A stretch of DNA of 64,000 nucleotides, taken from Nitrospira tepida. GTDB taxonomy: Bacteria; Nitrospirota; Nitrospiria; Nitrospirales; Nitrospiraceae. The stretch is taken from positions 2,202,001 through 2,266,000 of the forward strand of contig NZ_OX365700.1 in assembly GCF_947241125.1 (NCBI RefSeq), read 5' to 3'. Below, piece by piece: positions 24,495 through 33,030 of this stretch. Positions within the stretch are counted from its first letter, which is position 1. The number at the start of each line of letters is the position of its first letter. The translations under genes and the position numbers were made by a program. A model generated the notes under the pieces. That model was not told the DNA's origin. It was given only the letters and a program-made list of their open reading frames with translations, and did no database searches.

Positions 24495-25529
24495 ATGTAC
24501 GGACGATTGATCCTGCTGATCATCCTTGTTGCCTTCCTGGTGGCGGGTGTCATCGGCTATCAGATGACCAGATGGGCCGACTCTCCCGTCGCGACCGATC
24601 CCCGCCAAGCTCAGCCGAAGATCGTGACGATTCCGGAGGGAGCGACGTTCCAACAGATCGCGGCACAACTCGAACGGGAGCGGCTCATCAAGAGCCGCTC
24701 CCGTTTTGTGTTGCTGGGGCGCTCCCACTCGGCCGACCGGCGGATCATCTCGGGGGAGTACGAATTGAATCCGGGGATGAAGCCGCAGGAGATTCTCGAC
24801 AAATTGGTCGCCGGCCAGGTGGTCTTACATCCGATTACGGTGCCGGAGGGCTACTCGATCGCTCAAATCGCGGATGTCCTCGACATCGATAAGCTGGTCG
24901 ATGCGCGGGAATTCCGGCGGCTCTGCACGGACCGCGAGTTTATCCGGTCGCTTGAGATCGATGCCGCCAGCCTGGAAGGGTATTTGTTTCCGGACACTTA
25001 TCATGTCGCCAGGGGAACCAAAGCCAAGGACCTGATCCACGTGATGGTCTCGAAATTGTGGCAGGTCTTCACTCCGGCCTGGAGGCTGCGCGCGGCCGAC
25101 ATGCGGATGACGATGCACCAAGTCCTGACGCTTGCGTCCGTGATCGAAAAGGAAACCAGCGTGGGGGAGGAACGCGAGCTGATCTCCGCGGTCTTTCACA
25201 ATCGGTTGCGGCGCAAGATTCCGCTACAAAGCGATCCCACGGTCATCTACGGATTGGAGCAGTTCGACGGAAACCTGCGCAAGCGGGACCTGTCCGACCA
25301 TAGTCCGTACAACACCTACCGGGTGCGCGGACTCCCGCCCGGCCCCATCGCCAGTCCCGGGGCCCAGTCGATCCGAGCCGCCTTGTATCCGGCCAATGCA
25401 GCCTACCTGTATTTCGTGTCGCGGAACGACGGCACCCACTATTTCTCCTCGACGTTGGACGAGCATAACCACGCCGTGGAGAAATTCCAGAAGCGGCCGT
25501 TCCGGCGGATGGCGGGCGCCCGCTTGTAG
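24495..25529 (+). CDS. mltG: MltG endolytic murein transglycosylase
   Basis: A 344-residue inner-membrane protein: one N-terminal helix (LILLIILVAFLVAGVIGY), a LysM-like module (VTIPEGATFQQIAAQLER) and the YceG catalytic domain with the active-site Glu in LTLASVIEKET (E218), followed by FHNRLRRKIPLQSDPTVIYG and SPYNTYRVRGLPPGPIASPG. MltG cuts nascent peptidoglycan and sets glycan length. It sits in the recA-alaS-ruvX run. The coding sequence contains a strong intragenic hairpin (24674-24704). Confidence 0.95.
   Translation: MYGRLILLIILVAFLVAGVIGYQMTRWADSPVATDPRQAQPKIVTIPEGATFQQIAAQLERERLIKSRSRFVLLGRSHSADRRIISGEYELNPGMKPQEILDKLVAGQVVLHPITVPEGYSIAQIADVLDIDKLVDAREFRRLCTDREFIRSLEIDAASLEGYLFPDTYHVARGTKAKDLIHVMVSKLWQVFTPAWRLRAADMRMTMHQVLTLASVIEKETSVGEERELISAVFHNRLRRKIPLQSDPTVIYGLEQFDGNLRKRDLSDHSPYNTYRVRGLPPGPIASPGAQSIRAALYPANAAYLYFVSRNDGTHYFSSTLDEHNHAVEKFQKRPFRRMAGARL
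24674..24704 (+). terminator. 13-bp perfect hairpin with T-run inside mltG
   Basis: ACGGGAGCGGCTC (24674-24686) pairs perfectly with GAGCCGCTCCCGT (24692-24704) around the loop ATCAA, and TTT follows at once. This has the form of an intrinsic terminator but lies 180 bp inside the mltG reading frame, where it encodes the RERLIKSRSR segment. Confidence 0.5.
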
Positions 25530-25603
25530 AGCGGGCCCGGGGTCACGACGCCAGGTTCCTGTTGGGTGCAAGCACAGATGACCATCAAGGGAGAGGGCGG
25601 ATC

Positions 25604-26296
25604 ATGACAGTCATAGATCGGTTGCCCGGCTTGATCGACCATACGATTCTTCGCCCGGAGGCCACGCGGGCCGATGTCCTGCGGCTCTGCGAGGAGGCGC
25701 AGCGGCTCGGCTTCACCGTCATCTTCGTGCCTCCCTGCTACATTGAAGAGGTCGTGGCGGCGGTGCGCGGCATGAACATCCGTGTCGGCATGCCCGTCGG
25801 CTTTCCGCTTGGCGGCCAGACCACCGGCGCCAAGGTGGCCGAAGCGCGCGAAGGAGTGGCGTTGGGCGCCACCGTATTGGACATGGTCTTGAACGTGAGC
25901 CGGCTCAAGTCCGGGGATCTCGATTATGTCAGACGGGACATGACCGCAGTCGTGCGCGCAACCCCAGGCGTAGAACATAAGGTCATCCTCGAAACCTGCC
26001 TGTTGGCCCAAGAGGAGAAACGGACGGCCTGCCGGCTCGCGGTGGAAGCCGGCATGGACTATGTGAAGACGTCCACCGGCTTTGCGGCAGGCGGCGCGAC
26101 AGTGGAGGATGTCCGGTTGATGAAGGATGCCGTGGCCGGCCGGGCCAGGATCAAGGCGTCGGGCGGCATTCGCGACCTTGCGACCACCCTGGCCCTGCTT
26201 GATGCGGGCGCTGATCGGATCGGCACCAGCGCTGGCATTAAGATTCTTGAAGAGGCCGCTGAGCGGCGAGGGGTAGCAGGCCGCGTGGCAGGATGA
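25604..26296 (+). CDS. deoC: Deoxyribose-phosphate aldolase
   Basis: A 230-residue class I aldolase with the DeoC pattern: LIDHTILRPEATRADVLRLCEEA, VGFPLGGQTTGAKVAEAREGVALGA, the catalytic Lys in MDYVKTSTGF (Schiff base), and IKASGGIRDLATTLALLDAGADRIGTSAG. It splits 2-deoxyribose-5-phosphate into glyceraldehyde-3-phosphate and acetaldehyde. The ATG at 25604 follows GGGAGAGGGCGG. A degenerate phosphopentomutase-like gene follows, mirroring the classical deo pair. Confidence 0.95.
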   Translation: MTVIDRLPGLIDHTILRPEATRADVLRLCEEAQRLGFTVIFVPPCYIEEVVAAVRGMNIRVGMPVGFPLGGQTTGAKVAEAREGVALGATVLDMVLNVSRLKSGDLDYVRRDMTAVVRATPGVEHKVILETCLLAQEEKRTACRLAVEAGMDYVKTSTGFAAGGATVEDVRLMKDAVAGRARIKASGGIRDLATTLALLDAGADRIGTSAGIKILEEAAERRGVAGRVAG

Positions 26297-26347
26297 CGCC
26301 GGTCCCGCCGTCTTTTCGGCCCTGGTGGCTTCTGTTATAGTGCGCGC

Positions 26348-27526
26348 GTGATTCAACGGATTATTGTGCTTTTCGTCAACGGCCTGGGGGGCGGCGCCCT
26401 TTCCGAGTCCGATCAAGCAGAGAAAGGACAGGCCAAGGGGAGGGGACTAGGGTCGGTTCTCGAGGCCGCTCCGGATGTGGCCCTTCCGACGCTGGAGGCG
26501 CTGGGCCTTGGCCATGTGGCGGGACCATCCCGTCTGCGGCGCATGGACCAGCCGGAGGGCTGCTTCGGGCGCATGGTTCGGTCGAGTCCGGGATCGGATC
26601 CCCTCACGAGCCTGTGGGAACTCTCCGGTCTGGCGCCGCCGCATCCGTTCCCTTCTTATCGGGATACGCTCCCGGCATCGCTCAGGGAATTGGTCGAGCG
26701 GACGGCCAAAGCGTCCGTTCGTCCGGTCGCCTTTCCTGACCTCCGCACCCTGCTGGGACACACGGCCGCAGAGGCGCTCGCGCACAGGCACCTGCTGATC
26801 TGGGGAGATCAGGGCGCGGCCTGCCATATCGCGGCGCATGATACCCTGTGCCCTCCGCCGGAATTGTTCCGCATCTGTCGAGATGTGAGAAAGGCTGCGC
26901 AGGGCTTGTGTCCGCTTGCACGAGTGGTGGCTCGGCCGATCGGCGGGCCGCCCGGAGCCTTCCACTGGCTGGATCAGGCGCGGGAAAGTTGCCTGGCCCC
27001 GCCGGGAACATCGCTGTTTGAAGCGCTCGTGGACGTCGAACAATTGGTGACGGGGATCGGCAAGGTCGGGGATCTGGTCAACGGGACCGGTTTCACCAGA
27101 TTGATTTCCGTCAGGAAGACAGCCGCCGTCTGGAGCGAGTTGATGAAGACCCTGACCACCACGCCGCGAGGGCTGATCGTCGCCGGCCTGTTCGATGACG
27201 TAGAATGGGGAGGCGCCGCATCGTTCGCCTCCAACTGGGCCCAGGCGTTGGGAAAGCTCGATGTGAGCCTGTTGGAGCTTCAGGCCAAGCTCAAGCCCGG
27301 CGATCTGGTGTGTCTGACCGCCGACCACGCGCGGGATGTGCTGGGAGGAGGAGAGGCGACCGGCGACCCTGTGCCGTTGTTGATGTTCGGCCCGCGCGTC
27401 GCCAAGGGGGTGAATCTGGGCACGCTTCGGACCTTCGCGGATCTGGGGCAAACGATTGCGGAAGCGTTCGGCGCATCGCGCCTGCCGTCGGGCGACAGTT
27501 ACCTGGCCGCATTGCGGGGCGGATGA
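26348..27526 (+). CDS. Phosphopentomutase (DeoB)-like protein lacking several metal ligands
   Basis: A 392-residue alkaline-phosphatase-superfamily protein whose order of segments follows DeoB: N-terminal strand, LPTLEALGLGHV, GSDPLTSLWELSG, CHIAAHDTLCPPPELFRICRDVR, ARVVARPIGGPPGAFHW, VGKIGD-like GIGKVGDLVN, CLTADHARD and LRTFADLGQTIAEAFG. Key residues have changed: the first metal Asp is Asn (LFVNGLGGG), the phospho-Thr region reads DPLTS, the WGH histidine is Gly (EWGGAA) and the late His is Asp (TGDPVPLL). Only the TADH pair is kept. It is probably not a normal mutase. GTG start. Confidence 0.8.
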   Translation: MIQRIIVLFVNGLGGGALSESDQAEKGQAKGRGLGSVLEAAPDVALPTLEALGLGHVAGPSRLRRMDQPEGCFGRMVRSSPGSDPLTSLWELSGLAPPHPFPSYRDTLPASLRELVERTAKASVRPVAFPDLRTLLGHTAAEALAHRHLLIWGDQGAACHIAAHDTLCPPPELFRICRDVRKAAQGLCPLARVVARPIGGPPGAFHWLDQARESCLAPPGTSLFEALVDVEQLVTGIGKVGDLVNGTGFTRLISVRKTAAVWSELMKTLTTTPRGLIVAGLFDDVEWGGAASFASNWAQALGKLDVSLLELQAKLKPGDLVCLTADHARDVLGGGEATGDPVPLLMFGPRVAKGVNLGTLRTFADLGQTIAEAFGASRLPSGDSYLAALRGG

Positions 27527-27572
27527 GGGAGCGGCGGCCGGTGACCGCCGTCATGGAGAAGAGGTCGGAGCC

Positions 27573-28040
27573 ATGTCCTGCGAGGAACGTCTGAGAGAGA
27601 TGGGGGTGGAACTGCCGACCGCCCCCAAGCCGGTCGCCAACTATGTGCCGGCCGTCAGATCGGGCCGGTTGTTGTTCCTGAGCGGCGTGCTCCCGATGAA
27701 AAACGGCCGGCTGTCCTATACGGGAAAGTTAGGCCGAGACTTGACGGTCGAACAGGGGGTGGAGGCGGCGCGGCTGGCATTGCTCAATGCGCTGGCCATT
27801 CTCAAGAGCGAACTCGGCGACTTGGACCGAATCGGTCAGGTCGTGCGCATGACCGGTCATGTCGCCTCGGCCGAAGGATTCGTCCAACAGCCGGCCGTCG
27901 TCAACGGCGCCTCGGACTTGCTGGTGGCGGCGTTCGGCGAGGCGGGCCGCCATGCCAGAGTGGCAGTCGGCGCCGCAGAGTTGCCCCTCAATGCGCCGGT
28001 TGAGCTGGAGTTGATCGTCGAAATTTCGACGGATACGTAA
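27573..28040 (+). CDS. RidA/YjgF-family protein
   Basis: A 155-residue member of the YjgF/YER057c/UK114 superfamily, in the longer-chain subgroup: NYVPAVRSGRLLFLSGVLPM, KLGRDLTVEQGVEAARLALLNALAIL, RIGQVVRMTGHVAS and GRHARVAVGAAELPLNAPVELELIVE, the last with the conserved Arg that anchors imine substrates. RidA proteins hydrolyse reactive 2-aminoacrylate-type imines. The ATG at 27573 follows GGTCGGAG. It is the last gene of the recA-to-deoC run. Confidence 0.9.
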   Translation: MSCEERLREMGVELPTAPKPVANYVPAVRSGRLLFLSGVLPMKNGRLSYTGKLGRDLTVEQGVEAARLALLNALAILKSELGDLDRIGQVVRMTGHVASAEGFVQQPAVVNGASDLLVAAFGEAGRHARVAVGAAELPLNAPVELELIVEISTDT

Positions 28041-28064
28041 ACCACCCGCCCCATTCCCGCTGCC

Positions 28065-28094
28065 TTGACACTCAAAAAAATGCCTTGTTATAGT
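28065..28094 (+). promoter_or_regulatory. Near-consensus sigma-70 promoter
   Basis: TTGACA (28065-28070) and TATAGT (28089-28094) are separated by 18 bp with an A-run in the spacer. It lies 120 bp before the IPT/TIG protein gene and probably drives it. The leader between 28095 and 28213 shows no gene. Confidence 0.7.
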
Positions 28095-28213
28095 CCAACA
28101 TCGTCCGTCGCCTCACGATAACTCCATCTCGAACAGCCATTTCTGTTGCGTGAGGAGTTACTGGTACAGGCAGGGCTCCACTATCATTCATCCGCGCAAC
28201 AAAAGCTCATAAC

Positions 28214-29974
28214 ATGTTGAACTCATATTGTCCTGACGTTCCAATACAATCTCGAGGTGGTGCGACGATCCGCTCGGTTGTGGGGCTGATGCTCCTGCTG
28301 GCGAGTTGGGCCGGTCCAGTGGAAGAGGCATTCGCCGCATCGCCGAAGAAGTCCCCCAAACAATCCAAGGTGGCCGTGCAACTGCAGCCGTCGAGCGCCG
28401 CTCCCGGCGCCACTGTGTCCATCGTTGGAAGCGGATTTGGCGGGTTCCAATCCACGAGGGAGAACCGTGTCCTCTTCAGCGGCGTACCGGCCTTGATCCA
28501 GCGTTGGGACCCCAGCCTGATTGAGGTCAAAGTGCCCTACGAAGCGAAGGACGGACCGGTCGAGATCCACAAGGGCAAGCAGAAGATTGCAGCCGGGACC
28601 TTTACCGTCCAGCGCCCGGTCATCCGGGAGGTTGTCCCTGCGGAGGCGGAGCCTGGTGAAATCGTGCAACTGTTGGGAGAACATTTCGGCCCCACGGCGG
28701 GCCCGCGCGACCCCAATTCCATGTTCGGGGTCAACGATGTGGTGATCGGAGGCGTCGTGGTCCGGCCGCGGCGCTGGAGGGACGATAAGATCGAGGTCGA
28801 AGTTCCCGCCAATGCCGCCAGCGGAGACATTCACATCCGGCTGGCTTCGTCGGACCCGCTTCCCGACGGCTCCTGTTGCGCCACCGTGCAACATGTGCTC
28901 AGCAACAGCGTCAAGATCTCATTGATGCCGACAGTGCGTGTCGATCCCGTCAGCGGTCCGATCGGCACCAAGGTGGTGCTGTTCGGGTTGGGGTTCGGCA
29001 ACAGCAAGGGGACAGACGACGCGGTGCTGTTCAACGGGCATCCGGCTGTCGTGGCCCAGTGGAAGGACTCGATGATCGTGGTCCATGTGCCGCTCGGCGC
29101 CGAATCAGGCCCCTTGGTTCTGAAGAAGGCCGGGATGCAGCGCACATTGTCACAGTTCACCGTGACGGTGCCGAAGGTGACGAAAATTAAGCCTGAGAAG
29201 GGACCCATCGGCACCCTCCTCCGGATCAGCGGCGAGAATTTCGGTTATTACTCGGAAAGCGGCGAGACCCCCTATGCCTTTGCGGATTTTGATCCAGGGG
29301 AAAACGCCGTCGAGATCGGCGGGGTGCCCGCGATCATTTATCGCTGGCATCAGGACAGAATTGATGTCTGGGTGCCGTTCAGCGCGAAGGACGGGCCCGT
29401 GGTGGTGAAGCGGGGAGCGGTCAAGCCCAATCCGGACGGCAGTTGTTGCGCCGAACGAACCGTGCTGACGACCGAGGCCGGGCACTTTACGGTCGTCACC
29501 CCCCAGGTCACGTCCTACGAACCCCATTCGGCCGGGCTTGATGAGGTCGTCACGATCAAGGGAACGGGCTTCGGAGACTTTCTCATCATGCGGGAGGCCA
29601 TCCAGCTTGGTCTGAGCAGTCAAGCCTATGTGGGTGATCGTTTTCAATTCGGCGAGGATGTGTCCCGAACGGAGGTCTTGTTGAACGGCGTGGCGCTGCA
29701 CATCCTGTCCTGGACCGACAACGAAATCAAAGTCGTCGTCCCGCGCCGCCATGTCTTCGGCGTGGGAAAGCCGGGAGAATTCTTGCCAGATCTCTCAAAG
29801 GGGACGTTGATGGTGCGCCGGGGGTCATGGGATGTCTTGCCGGACGGGTCTTGCTGCCAACCGAAGCAGTACATCACTGTTCCGGTCGGAGAGTTCACCG
29901 TCGAGCACCGTGGGCTTCCGGAGCAGGGGCTGTTCGAGGAACATGGCATGGCCCCCCTCGGTATCAAGGAATAA
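28214..29974 (+). CDS. Exported protein with about five IPT/TIG domains and repeated PDGSCC motifs
   Basis: A 586-residue secreted protein. After a signal segment (MLLLASWAGPVEEAFA) come about five IPT/TIG units, each opening with PGATVSIVGSGFG-like, PGEIVQLLGEHFG, IGTKVVLFGLGFG, IGTLLRISGENFG or LDEVVTIKGTGFG. Three units end in the same cysteine-pair hairpin, DGSCC (LPDGSCCATV, NPDGSCCAER, LPDGSCCQPK). IPT domains are immunoglobulin-like and common in surface proteins. The spaced vicinal Cys pairs suggest disulfide or metal sites. The gene is followed by a YCF48-like gene, likely its partner. Confidence 0.82.
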   Translation: MLNSYCPDVPIQSRGGATIRSVVGLMLLLASWAGPVEEAFAASPKKSPKQSKVAVQLQPSSAAPGATVSIVGSGFGGFQSTRENRVLFSGVPALIQRWDPSLIEVKVPYEAKDGPVEIHKGKQKIAAGTFTVQRPVIREVVPAEAEPGEIVQLLGEHFGPTAGPRDPNSMFGVNDVVIGGVVVRPRRWRDDKIEVEVPANAASGDIHIRLASSDPLPDGSCCATVQHVLSNSVKISLMPTVRVDPVSGPIGTKVVLFGLGFGNSKGTDDAVLFNGHPAVVAQWKDSMIVVHVPLGAESGPLVLKKAGMQRTLSQFTVTVPKVTKIKPEKGPIGTLLRISGENFGYYSESGETPYAFADFDPGENAVEIGGVPAIIYRWHQDRIDVWVPFSAKDGPVVVKRGAVKPNPDGSCCAERTVLTTEAGHFTVVTPQVTSYEPHSAGLDEVVTIKGTGFGDFLIMREAIQLGLSSQAYVGDRFQFGEDVSRTEVLLNGVALHILSWTDNEIKVVVPRRHVFGVGKPGEFLPDLSKGTLMVRRGSWDVLPDGSCCQPKQYITVPVGEFTVEHRGLPEQGLFEEHGMAPLGIKE

Positions 29975-30047
29975 ACGCGATCGTCTCTTCCCCCATGCCG
30001 ACCGATCCGCGATACGGTTTGCCGGTCTTCAGTCCCGATCGAGCGTT

Positions 30048-31007
30048 ATGCCGGTAATCGTCTGGGGCTGGGCTATCTTCTTCCTCTGTTCGCTGCTCTC
30101 CTCCCCTCGTATCGCCGAAGGCGCCGAACGGGTGCGCGTGATCCCGCAAAAAAGCGGGACGACGAACACCTTGATGGGCGTGCAGGCCAGATCTCCACAA
30201 TTGGGCTGGGCCGTCGGAGCCGGCGGGACGATTCTCAAGACGACCGACGGCGGGAAAAAATGGCGAGCGGTCCCCAGTGGGGTGCGAACGCTGTTGGCCG
30301 GGATCTTCTTCGCGGACGACCGTCGGGGATGGGTGACTGGGGCCAACGGGACGATCCTGGCCACGACCGACGGGGGCGAAACCTGGATACCCCAGCCGAC
30401 GGGCATCCAAGCGACGCTCTATGGAATCACGTTCCTCGGCGGACGGCGAGGGTGGGTGGTTGGAGACCGGGGCGTCATTCTGCATACGGAGGATGGGGGC
30501 AAACATTGGGTCGAGCAATCCAGCGAGACGACCGCCAATCTCTACTCGGTCACGTTCTTGAACGAACAACATGGCCTGGCGGTCGGAGCCCTTGGAACGA
30601 TACTCGTCAGCCAAGACGGCGGCGCCAATTGGCAGGCGCAATCCAGCCATAGCGCGGGGACGTTCTTTGACGTCGCGTTCCTGGACGACGCCAACGGTTG
30701 GGTCGTCGGCAACGCCGGGATCATGTTGCAAACGAGCGACGGCGGGCAACAATGGGTGGATCGCTCGATTTCCTGCGTCGGCGGGTGCAAGCGCGTCACG
30801 GATTTCCTGAAAATCCGCTTTACCGATTCCAAGACCGGATGGACGGTGGGAGAAGGCGGCGCGTTGTATTCGACCGCCGATGCGGGGATTACCTGGCTGC
30901 CTCACCCGCCGATTGCCAAGTATTCGCTGTTCGGCTTGTCCTTTGCCGATGCATCCCGCGGCTGGGCGGTCGGGGAGAACGGAACGATTCTGTCTCTGAT
31001 GCCGTAA
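30048..31007 (+). CDS. Exported YCF48/BNR-repeat beta-propeller protein
   Basis: A 319-residue protein with a signal peptide (AIFFLCSLLSSPRIAEGA) and seven repeats of about 43 residues of the form GWxVGxxGxIxxTxDGGxxW, e.g. GWAVGAGGTILKTTDGGKKW and GWVTGANGTILATTDGGETW. This is the YCF48 (photosystem II assembly factor HCF136-like) propeller, used in non-phototrophs as an assembly or surface factor. The ATG at 30048 opens the signal peptide. It is co-directional with the IPT/TIG gene 73 bp upstream. Confidence 0.88.
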   Translation: MPVIVWGWAIFFLCSLLSSPRIAEGAERVRVIPQKSGTTNTLMGVQARSPQLGWAVGAGGTILKTTDGGKKWRAVPSGVRTLLAGIFFADDRRGWVTGANGTILATTDGGETWIPQPTGIQATLYGITFLGGRRGWVVGDRGVILHTEDGGKHWVEQSSETTANLYSVTFLNEQHGLAVGALGTILVSQDGGANWQAQSSHSAGTFFDVAFLDDANGWVVGNAGIMLQTSDGGQQWVDRSISCVGGCKRVTDFLKIRFTDSKTGWTVGEGGALYSTADAGITWLPHPPIAKYSLFGLSFADASRGWAVGENGTILSLMP

Positions 31008-31037
31008 CGGTGGAGCCGTCGCGAAGCAGTCTGTCCC

Positions 31038-31778
31038 TCAGCGAAGCTGTCCCAACCTCCCTTGGAGGAGGGTCAGCCCGGCGAGAGCCGCCGTTTCAGC
31101 CCGAAGAATTCGTTCACCCAGGCTGACCGATCGAAATCCCGCCTGGTCGGCGGCATAGGTTTCATCCTCAGTCCAGCCTCCTTCCGGCCCTATGGCCAGG
31201 ACGAAAGGTTCCCCAACCGCCTCGGAGAGCGGGATATCCGACAGGGGGACCGACCGGCGGCGCTCATGCAGCAACAGTCGCGTGGCAGCGGAGGGAAGGG
31301 CGCCCACCCAATCGGGCCAGGCTTGCGGTTCCATGACCTCCGGGATATCCCAACGCTCCGCTTGCTGGGCGGCTTCGAAGGCGATCTTGTTCCACCGTTC
31401 TCGCTGCGCCTTGATACGCGCGGCGTCCGGCCGCACGACACCCCGGCTCGTGATAAGGGGTATGACGAAGGCGACGCCCAGTTCCGTCGCCTTTTGGATT
31501 ACCCAGTCCATCTGATCATGCTTGAGCAGGGCCTGCCCTAGGATCACGGCCGGCGCCGTCCCAGCAGGCCGCTGAGCCGTATCGAGCACGGACGCGGTCA
31601 GTTGCTCCGCGGTCACTGATGTGACCCGAGCGCGATGGCGGCGGACATGGTCCTCCGTGAGCCTGAGTTCTTCGCCCGGTCGAACCCGCAGGCTGGTGCG
31701 AAGATGGCGCAACAGATCGCCGCGGATGACGATGGTGGTCCCGACCGCCTGTTCACTCGAGACGAAGAAAGCCGGCAT
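31038..31778 (-). CDS. rsmE: 16S rRNA (uracil-1498-N3)-methyltransferase
   Basis: A 246-residue SPOUT methyltransferase: N-terminal PUA-like part (HLRTSLRVRPGEELRLTE) and the knot with LLKHDQMDWVIQKATELGV, LAIGPEGGWTEDE and SLGERILRAETAALAGL, which bind SAM. It methylates U1498 of 16S rRNA. The ATG at 31778 fits the family N-terminus (MPAFFVSS); an upstream TTG at 31802 would add eight residues. It is last in the grpE-dnaK-dnaJ-rsmE order, a frequent arrangement. Confidence 0.95.
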   Translation of the reverse strand: MPAFFVSSEQAVGTTIVIRGDLLRHLRTSLRVRPGEELRLTEDHVRRHRARVTSVTAEQLTASVLDTAQRPAGTAPAVILGQALLKHDQMDWVIQKATELGVAFVIPLITSRGVVRPDAARIKAQRERWNKIAFEAAQQAERWDIPEVMEPQAWPDWVGALPSAATRLLLHERRRSVPLSDIPLSEAVGEPFVLAIGPEGGWTEDETYAADQAGFRSVSLGERILRAETAALAGLTLLQGRLGQLR

Positions 31779-31825
31779 GGGGAGACGATAGAAGAGGGTC
31801 AACCAGGACGCAAGGGGCGAGCACG

Positions 31826-32956
31826 TTACTCGAAGAGCGTTTTGACCTTGTCGAAAAATCCATCTCCTTCCGTCGCGGCGGTGAGGCCGCTCTCTTTGGC
31901 AAACTCGGCCAAGAGGTCTTTCTGGCGCTGCGTGAGTTTGGTGGGAATGTGGATCTTGACGACGCAGACCTGATCGCCGGGCTGCCCGCCCTTGAGGCTG
32001 GGCACGCCTGCGCCTTTGATGCGGACCTGTTTTTCGTGCTGGGTGCCGGGAGCGATTTTGATCGTCGCCGTCCCATGGAGCGTCGGCACCTCCACTTGTC
32101 CGCCGAGGGCGGCCGTGACGAAATTGATCGGCGCGTCGCAGTAGATCTCTTGCCCCTTTCGAGAGAATACGGGGTGCGGCTTGACCGAGACGGCGACAAA
32201 GAGGTCGCCGGGAGGACCGCCGTTGACCCCATGCTCCCCTTCATTGGCCAGCCGGAGCCGCATCCCTCCTTCGATGCCGGGGGGAATGTGGACGGCCAGC
32301 AGCCGTTCCTTATACACCCGTTGGCGCCCCTGGCAGGTCTTGCAGGGCTCGGTGATGACATGGCCGCTTCCGCCGCAATGGTGGCAGGTCCGGCTGACGC
32401 TGAAGAATCCCTGTTGCAGGCGGATCTGGCCTGATCCCTGGCAACTCGGACAGGTTTTGATGGAGGCGGCCGACTTGGCGCCGGTGCCGTTGCAGTCGTG
32501 GCAGACCTCCCAGCGGGGAATCTTCAGCTTGGCTTCCTTGCCGAAGATCGACTCTTCGAACGTCAGCTCAAGATTGTATTGAAGGTCGGAGCCTCGCTCG
32601 CCCCGCTGGCGTCCGCCGCGCGTCCCGCCGAAGAAGTCCTCGAAGATGTCGTTGAAGATGTCCCCGAATCCGCCGCCCTGTCCGAAGTCGAATCCCTCGA
32701 ACCCGGCCCCGCCCTGGGCCCCGCTATGGCCGAACATGTCATAGCGCTTGCGCTTCTCCGGATCGCTCAAGACCTCGTAGGCTTCGTTGGCTTCTTTGAA
32801 TTTTTCTTCCGCCTGTTTCTTGTCCTTGTCCGCCGCGTGGAGGTCGGGGTGATGTTGGCGAGCCAACTTCCGGAAGGCTTTCTTGATCTCGTCGTCGGAG
32901 GCGGTGCGTTCCACTCCGAGGACGTCGTAATAGTCGCGTTTGCTCACGGATGCCAC
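31826..32956 (-). CDS. dnaJ: DnaJ (Hsp40) co-chaperone, type I
   Basis: A 376-residue DnaJ: J-domain with HPD at residues 36-38, a Gly/Phe-rich linker ([17 protein letters not shown]), four zinc-binding CxxCxGxG repeats ([32 protein letters not shown], the last slightly degenerate) and the peptide-binding C-terminal domains. It delivers clients to DnaK and stimulates its ATPase. It lies 74 bp after dnaK. Confidence 0.97.
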   Translation of the reverse strand: MASVSKRDYYDVLGVERTASDDEIKKAFRKLARQHHPDLHAADKDKKQAEEKFKEANEAYEVLSDPEKRKRYDMFGHSGAQGGAGFEGFDFGQGGGFGDIFNDIFEDFFGGTRGGRQRGERGSDLQYNLELTFEESIFGKEAKLKIPRWEVCHDCNGTGAKSAASIKTCPSCQGSGQIRLQQGFFSVSRTCHHCGGSGHVITEPCKTCQGRQRVYKERLLAVHIPPGIEGGMRLRLANEGEHGVNGGPPGDLFVAVSVKPHPVFSRKGQEIYCDAPINFVTAALGGQVEVPTLHGTATIKIAPGTQHEKQVRIKGAGVPSLKGGQPGDQVCVVKIHIPTKLTQRQKDLLAEFAKESGLTAATEGDGFFDKVKTLFE

Positions 32957-33030
32957 GGCCGGTTGGAAAGTCGGTCAATAGGAGGGCCGACCTCCGGTTC
33001 GGAGATCGGCCCCGTCGTTGAGATTGTAAA

